Below are positions 59,446 through 64,000 of a stretch of DNA of 64,000 bases, one piece after another. Both the position numbers and the translations under genes were made by a program. Each line of letters opens with the position of its first letter. The stretch's first letter is position 1. Origin of the DNA: Clostridiales bacterium (GTDB lineage Bacteria > Bacillota > Clostridia > Christensenellales > CAG-917); assembly GCA_022009995.1 (NCBI GenBank), contig CP091734.1:1364001-1428000 (forward strand), written 5' to 3'. Under the pieces are notes generated by a model. The model saw nothing but the letters and a program-made list of their open reading frames with translations. It did no database searches and was not told the DNA's origin.

Positions 59446-60117
59446 TTACTTCTCCATTTTGTTCAAAACGAAATCAATAACTTCGTCAATCGACATATTT
59501 GTCGTATCGACGAGAACGGCGTCGTCCGCTTGTTTAAGCGGCGCGAACGCGCGATGCGAATCGTTGTAATCGCGCACTTTGATATCTTCCAGAACCTTTT
59601 CATAGGACGGCGCGTCGCCCTTTGCCTTCAACTCCTCAAAGCGGCGTTTTGCGCGCACCTCGGGCGTTGCGGTGATGAAAAACTTGTATTTTGCGTCGGG
59701 CAACACGTAAGTGCCGATATCTCGTCCGTCCAGAACGACGCAGTCGTTTTTTGCGATTTCCCGTTGAAGTTCGACAAGTTTAATCCTGACAGACGGCAGC
59801 GCGGAAATATCGGACGCGGCTTTCGACACGTAATGTTCCCTGATGAACGGCGTGACGTTTTCCCCGTTGACGATAATCTGTTGCGAGTCGCCGGTGATAA
59901 TTTTCATATCGAGGTTGTCAAGCATGGGCTTTACAGCCGCTTCGTCGTTGACGTCGATACCTTGTTTTACGGCGACGTACGCAAGCGAGCGATACATTGC
60001 GCCGGTATCGAGATATATGATGTCAAGGCGTTTCGCAAGAGCCTTTGCAACGGTGCTTTTTCCTGCGCCGGACGGTCCGTCAAGCGCGATATTGAAGTGT
60101 TTTTCGTGTTTTGCCAT
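59446..60117 (-). CDS. cmk: Cytidylate kinase
   Basis: Phosphorylates CMP/dCMP. 223 residues with P-loop DGPSGAGKSTVAKALA, LDTGAMYR, VLDGRDIGTYV and RDYNDSHRAFAPL. First gene of cmk-plsC-ispH/S1(-purB). The promoter puts the transcript start on the ATG itself, and no ribosome site is present. Confidence 0.96.
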   Translation of the reverse strand: MAKHEKHFNIALDGPSGAGKSTVAKALAKRLDIIYLDTGAMYRSLAYVAVKQGIDVNDEAAVKPMLDNLDMKIITGDSQQIIVNGENVTPFIREHYVSKAASDISALPSVRIKLVELQREIAKNDCVVLDGRDIGTYVLPDAKYKFFITATPEVRAKRRFEELKAKGDAPSYEKVLEDIKVRDYNDSHRAFAPLKQADDAVLVDTTNMSIDEVIDFVLNKMEK

Positions 60118-60123
60118 AAGATA

Positions 60124-60151
60124 ATTATATATAATTCAGTAAATAAATCAA
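60124..60151 (-). promoter_or_regulatory. Promoter of cmk, predicting a leaderless mRNA
   Basis: On the minus strand TTGATT (60151-60146), 16-base spacer, TATAAT (60129-60124), then six bases (TATCTT) and the ATG. Confidence 0.7.
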
Positions 60152-60172
60152 GCGTTTTTTCGTTTGAAAATT

Positions 60173-61392
60173 TCAACGGGATAAGGCGCGCGCGGCGGCA
60201 ACCGCGCTTGACCACGCGATTTGCAGATTAAACCCGCCCGTGTATGCGTCGACGTCCACGACTTCGCCGATGAAATAAAGATTTTGCACTTTCTTACTTT
60301 CAAACGTTTTCGGATTGATTTCTTTGACGTTTACGCCGCCGCTCGTTACTACCGCTTCTTCAATCGGCGCAAGCGATTTGACAGAAAAATCAAAGTTTTT
60401 AAGAAGATGCACCAAATTTTTGCGGTTTTCTGCCGAAATAACGTTCACTTTTGTATCCTCCTTAATTCCCGAAAGTCTGACGATAACGGGGATTAGTTTT
60501 TTCGGCAACAAGTCGGACAAAGCGTTTTTGAACTCCTTATTTGAAAAGAGTTTGAAATCGGACAACACCCTTTTGTCAAGCTCTTCGTACGTAAGCGCAG
60601 GTTTAAGGTCGATTGAAATTTTCGTATTGTTCAAGTCGATTTTATTTATGTTTACGCTAATGCTTAAAATCGTGGGGCCCGACACGCCGAACGCGGTGAA
60701 AATCATCTCGCCAAACTCGCCGACGATTTTTTTGCCGTCTTTAATGACGCTCACGTCGACGTTTTTAAGGACAGCCCTTCCAACTCTTTCGCGATATTTT
60801 GTTCTGCGACTCTTATGGGACAAAGCGACGCTTTTGGTCTTACGATATCGTGCGAAAAACTTTTTGCAAATTTATATCCGTCGCCGGTACTGCCCGTCAG
60901 CGGATAAGAAACGCCGCCCGTCGCAACGACGACCGCGTCGCACTCGATATCCCCGTCGTTTGTGGCGACAATAAAAGTATCTCCCGTCTTTTTCACGCTT
61001 TCGACAACGGTATTAAGCCTTACTTCGACGCCGTTTTTCAAAAGCGCGTTGCTCAGCGTTTTGATGACGTCGGACGATTTATTGCTTTTCGGGAAAACCC
61101 TGTTTCCGCGCTCGACGACAAGCGACAGTCCGTTTTCTTCCAAAAACGCCATCGTGTCCTCGCTCGTAAAGCCGTAAATCGCGCTTTGCATAAATTTTGC
61201 GTTTGTAACGACGTTTTCCAAAAACTCACGCGGGGCGCAGTCGTTTGTGACGTTGCACCTGCCTTTCCCCGTGATATAAAGTTTTTTGCCGAGTTTTTCG
61301 TTTTTCTCGACAAGGATCACTTTATTGTTTTTTGAAATCATTGAAGAAGCGAGCATACCGCTCGCTCCTCCGCCAATAATAACTATTCTCAT
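60173..61392 (-). CDS. HI0933-family NAD(P)/FAD-dependent oxidoreductase (frameshifted near 60759)
   Basis: About 406 residues. FAD-binding IIGGGASGMLASSM and the EKNEKLGKKLYITGKGRCNVTN signature of the HI0933/YhiN family, ATGGVSYPLTGSTGDGY, GVSGPTILSIS, and the closing FAD loop GEVVDVDAYTGGFNLQIAWSS. One A near 60759 (GLSLKNVDVSVIKDG) rejoins the frames. The physiological reaction is unknown (some members are called aminoacetone oxidase). It lies 2 bp after oadA and is a frequent clostridial neighbour of cmk. Confidence 0.92.
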
Positions 61393-61394
61393 CT

Positions 61395-62805
61395 TTATAC
61401 CGGATGAATGTTTTCTTCTTTGCTGCCAAGGACGTTGTCCACGCCGTGCAGTTTTGCCTTGCGTTGTTCAAAGAACTTCGTCGCGACCTGCGGGAACAAA
61501 GCGTACGACAAAACGTCTTCTTCCTGTTCGTAATAAGGTTTGACTTCTTCCTTGAACTTTTCGTACTCGGGCGGGATAAGGTCGGCGGGACGGCAGGTAA
61601 TTCTCGGCTCGTCGCCCCAGACTTTCTTGTAAAGTTCGGGATCGGGTTCTGCGGGAAGCGTGCCGTATTCACCGTGCAACAAACCTTTCGTTTCCTTGGT
61701 TACCATTTTGTAGCGTTCGCCCATAACGACGTTCAGGACGGCTTGCGTGCCGACGATCTGGCTTGTGGGCGTAACGAGCGGCGGGTATCCCAAATCTTTC
61801 TCACGCGGGGTACTTCTTCCAGGACTTCCTGATACTTATCGCTTGCGTTTTGTTCTTTCAACTGATTTATAAGGTTTGACAGCATACCACCGGGAACCTG
61901 ATACATAAGCGCTTTGATATTGACTTTCAGAACTTTGTCCGAAAGGAAGCCGTCGGCTTTCAGGCGGTCTGCGACTTTTCTGAAATAATCGGACGCTTCG
62001 GACAGCACTTCAAGGTCAATGCCGGTATCGTAAGGCGTGCCCTGCAACGTTGCGACAAGCGGTTCGGTTGCGGGTTGCGACGTGCCGTTTCCGAGCGGCG
62101 ACAAAGCGGTATCCACGATGTCCGCGCCCGCTTCGATTGCTTTAAGGTTGACCATATCGCCGGTACCGCACGTGTTATGCGTGTGGATATGCACGGGAAT
62201 GCCCACCTTTTTCTTGATTTCCGACACGAGTTCGTACGCGGTGTACGGCAACAAAAGGTTTGCCATATCCTTAATGCAGATGATATCCGCGCCCATATTC
62301 GCAAGTGTTTCCGCAAGGTTTACGAAATACTCCGTCGTATGAACGGGGCTTACTGTATAACTCATCGCGCATTCGCAAATGCCCTTGTATTTTTGGTGCT
62401 GTCGATTGCCTGACGCAAGTTTTTGACGTCGTTCAGCGCGTCGAAAATACGAATGATATCGATGCCGTTTTTGATTGAAAGGCGCACGAAGTTGTCCACG
62501 ACGTCGTCCGCGTAATGTTTGTATCCGAGGATATTTTGTCCCCTGAACAACATTTGAAGTTTCGTGTTCGGCATAGCGTGACGAAGAGCGCGCAGTCTTT
62601 CCCACGGATCCTCGTTCAAAAACCTTAAACAAGAGTCAAAGGTTGCGCCGCCCCAACATTCAAGGCTGTAATATCCTGCCTTGTCAAGGAGCGCGCACGC
62701 CGGCAACATTTCTTCAAGGCGCATACGGGTCGCCGCCTGCGACTGATGCGCGTCACGCAATATCGTTTCGGTAATTTTAACCGGTTTTTTTGTAATTTCA
62801 GCCAT
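61395..62805 (-). CDS. oadA: Oxaloacetate decarboxylase alpha / pyruvate carboxylase subunit B, carboxyltransferase (frameshifted near 61797 and 62391)
   Basis: Transfers the carboxyl group between oxaloacetate and biotin. About 468 residues; TIM-barrel metal-site motif ETILRDAHQSQAATRMR, YYSLECWGGATFD, CIKDMANLL, and the metal histidines in HTHNTCGTGD. ATG 62805 has GGAG upstream; the earlier ATG at 62817 does not. The biotinyl domain is absent, so a separate carrier is expected. One A at 62391 (TKKYKGICECAMSY) and one G at 61797 (RKDLGYPPLVTPTSQ) restore the frame. Next to oadB, which makes the decarboxylase role likely. Confidence 0.92.
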
Positions 62806-62817
62806 AGTAATCTCCAT

Positions 62818-64000
62818 TTACAGTATTGCAAGCAAGACGCCTGCTGCGATTGCGCTGCCGATAACGCCGGCGACGTTAGGTCCCATAGCGTGCATAAGCA
62901 GATAGTTTTCGGGGTCGTACTGACGTCCGACGTCCTGAACGACGCGCGCCGCCATAGGAACTGCCGATACGCCCGCCGCGCCGATAAGCGGATTGATTTT
63001 GCCCTTTGAAAGCTTGCACATAAGTTTTCCGAGCAGTACGCCGCCTGCCGTGCCCATCGAGAACGCGAACACTCCGAGGAACAGTATTTCAAAGTTTTAA
63101 GAGTCAGGAAGTACGGCGCGAACGCTTTCGTCCCGACGACGACGCCCAGCAAAATCGTAACGATGTTTATAAGTTCGTTGCTTGCGGTTTTAACAAGGCG
63201 CGGCACAACGCCGGATTCCTTGAACAAGTTTCCGAGCATCAACATTCCGAGAAGCGGCAATGCACTGGGAAGCACGATACCGACGATACCCGTAACGATG
63301 ATCGGGAACATTATTTTTTCCTTTTTCGACACGGGACGAAGTTGTTCCATGCGGATTTTGCGTTCCTTTTCCGTCGTCAACAGTTTCATAATGGGAGGCT
63401 GGATAACGGGAACGAGCGCCATATAACTGTACGCCGCAATTGCGATAGGTCCCATAAGATTGGGTGCAAGCCTGGACGTTACGTAGATTGCCGTAGGACC
63501 GTCCGCGCCGCCGATAATGCCGATTGCGCCCGCTTCCTGCGGTGTAAATCCGATAAGCAGCGCGATAAGAAGCGCAAGGAATATACCAACCTGCGCCGCC
63601 GCGCCTAAAAGCAACGACTTCGGATTTGCGATAAGCGGACCGAAATCCGTCATTGCGCCGATGCCTAAGAAATCAACGGCGGGAAAATAACCCATTCGAC
63701 ACCCTTGTAAAGATACCAGAAAAGTCCGCCGGGTTGTCCGTTTGCAGGGCCCGCCATCAATGCGTCGTACGCGCCCGGGATATTGATAAGAAACGCGCCG
63801 AAAGCAATGCCGACAAGCAACATCGGCTCAAACTTTTTCACAACGGCAAGGTACACGAGAAAGCATGCTACGACAAGCATGATCAGACAGCCCCAGATAC
63901 CAAGACTGTATCCTTCAAACCTGGAATAATCGACGACGAAACCCGTGTCGTTCCAAAGGTTCTGGAACCATTCTTTCAGCGTACCGCTCGTCGAGTCGAG
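62818..64000 (-). CDS. oadB: Sodium ion-translocating decarboxylase beta subunit (5' end outside window; frameshifted near 63097 and 63672)
   Basis: Integral membrane subunit that decarboxylates carboxybiotin and exports sodium. About 393 residues are visible. Family hallmarks: VIFPPLIFLGIGAMTDFGPL, EAGAIGIIGGADGPTAIYVTS (the Asp region conserved in the sodium channel), MGTAGGVLLGKLM and NPLIGAAGVSAVPMAARV near the end. One T at 63672 and one A at 63097 (LTLKNFEILFLGVF) restore a single frame. The start is off the right edge. Transcribed ahead of oadA with 12 bp between them; gamma and biotin-carrier subunits are expected upstream. Confidence 0.93.

Overview
The window is a stretch of bacterial chromosome, almost certainly from an endospore-forming anaerobe of the Bacillota (class Clostridia). 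The evidence is a complete spoIIAA-spoIIAB-sigF / spoVAC-VAD-VAE block plus yunB, an IspH-ribosomal protein S1 fusion, consensus sigma-A promoters (TTGACA-17-TATAAT), Shine-Dalgarno-led genes with ATGA stop/start overlaps, a YrzE-like TIGR04086 membrane protein, and a sodium-pumping oxaloacetate decarboxylase. No phage, plasmid, insertion sequence or CRISPR array is visible; this is mostly core genome.

Layout. 1-2210 (minus): an amidohydrolase with two polytopic membrane proteins (one DUF5058). 2337-6387 (plus): malic enzyme, then a leader with a terminator-like hairpin controlling a TM1266-type regulator and a lipoprotein/permease/ATPase ABC importer. 6465-11500: ruvCAB-queA-tgt-yajC. 12132-21698: ftsK, rimO, pgsA, a CinA-type amidase fused in frame to an FtsK-like ATPase, recA and rny. 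21758-22766: a palindromic repeat, tRNA fragments and a six-tRNA operon (minus). 22964-27125: sporulation block. 27288-38079: pheST, U32 peptidase, mutS2, a membrane protein, cysteine desulfurase, thiI. 38115-40339 (minus): class A PBP. 40429-48449: miaB-mutS-mutL-miaA and a methionine gamma-lyase-like gene. 48766-53263: esterase, Xer recombinase, and a PadR regulator carrying a long repeat-containing linker and a membrane domain. 53338-64000 is mostly minus strand: rnhA, proC, a plus-strand tRNA-Trp with a duplicated 3' end, then (in transcription order) oadB, oadA, HI0933 flavoprotein, cmk, plsC, ispH-S1, purB.

Functionally the region joins Holliday-junction processing, recombination and mismatch repair (ruvCAB, recA, mutS/L, mutS2) with tRNA modification (queA/tgt, miaA/miaB, thiI, rimO for the ribosome), forespore commitment (sigF) and C4-acid metabolism linked to a sodium gradient (malic enzyme, oadA/oadB).

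Quality caveat: about thirty single frameshifts interrupt otherwise well-conserved, mostly essential genes. Nearly all are repaired by adding one or two bases to a short A or T run, and one tRNA lacks an anticodon-loop base. I treat these as uncorrected homopolymer errors of a long-read-type assembly, not as pseudogenes, and give each gene its full repaired extent. The most interesting items are the membrane-anchored PadR protein with tandem DPKEVFDKY-type repeats, the CinA-FtsK fusion, four genes whose promoters predict leaderless mRNAs, and tRNA-derived direct and inverted fragments downstream of two tRNA loci.
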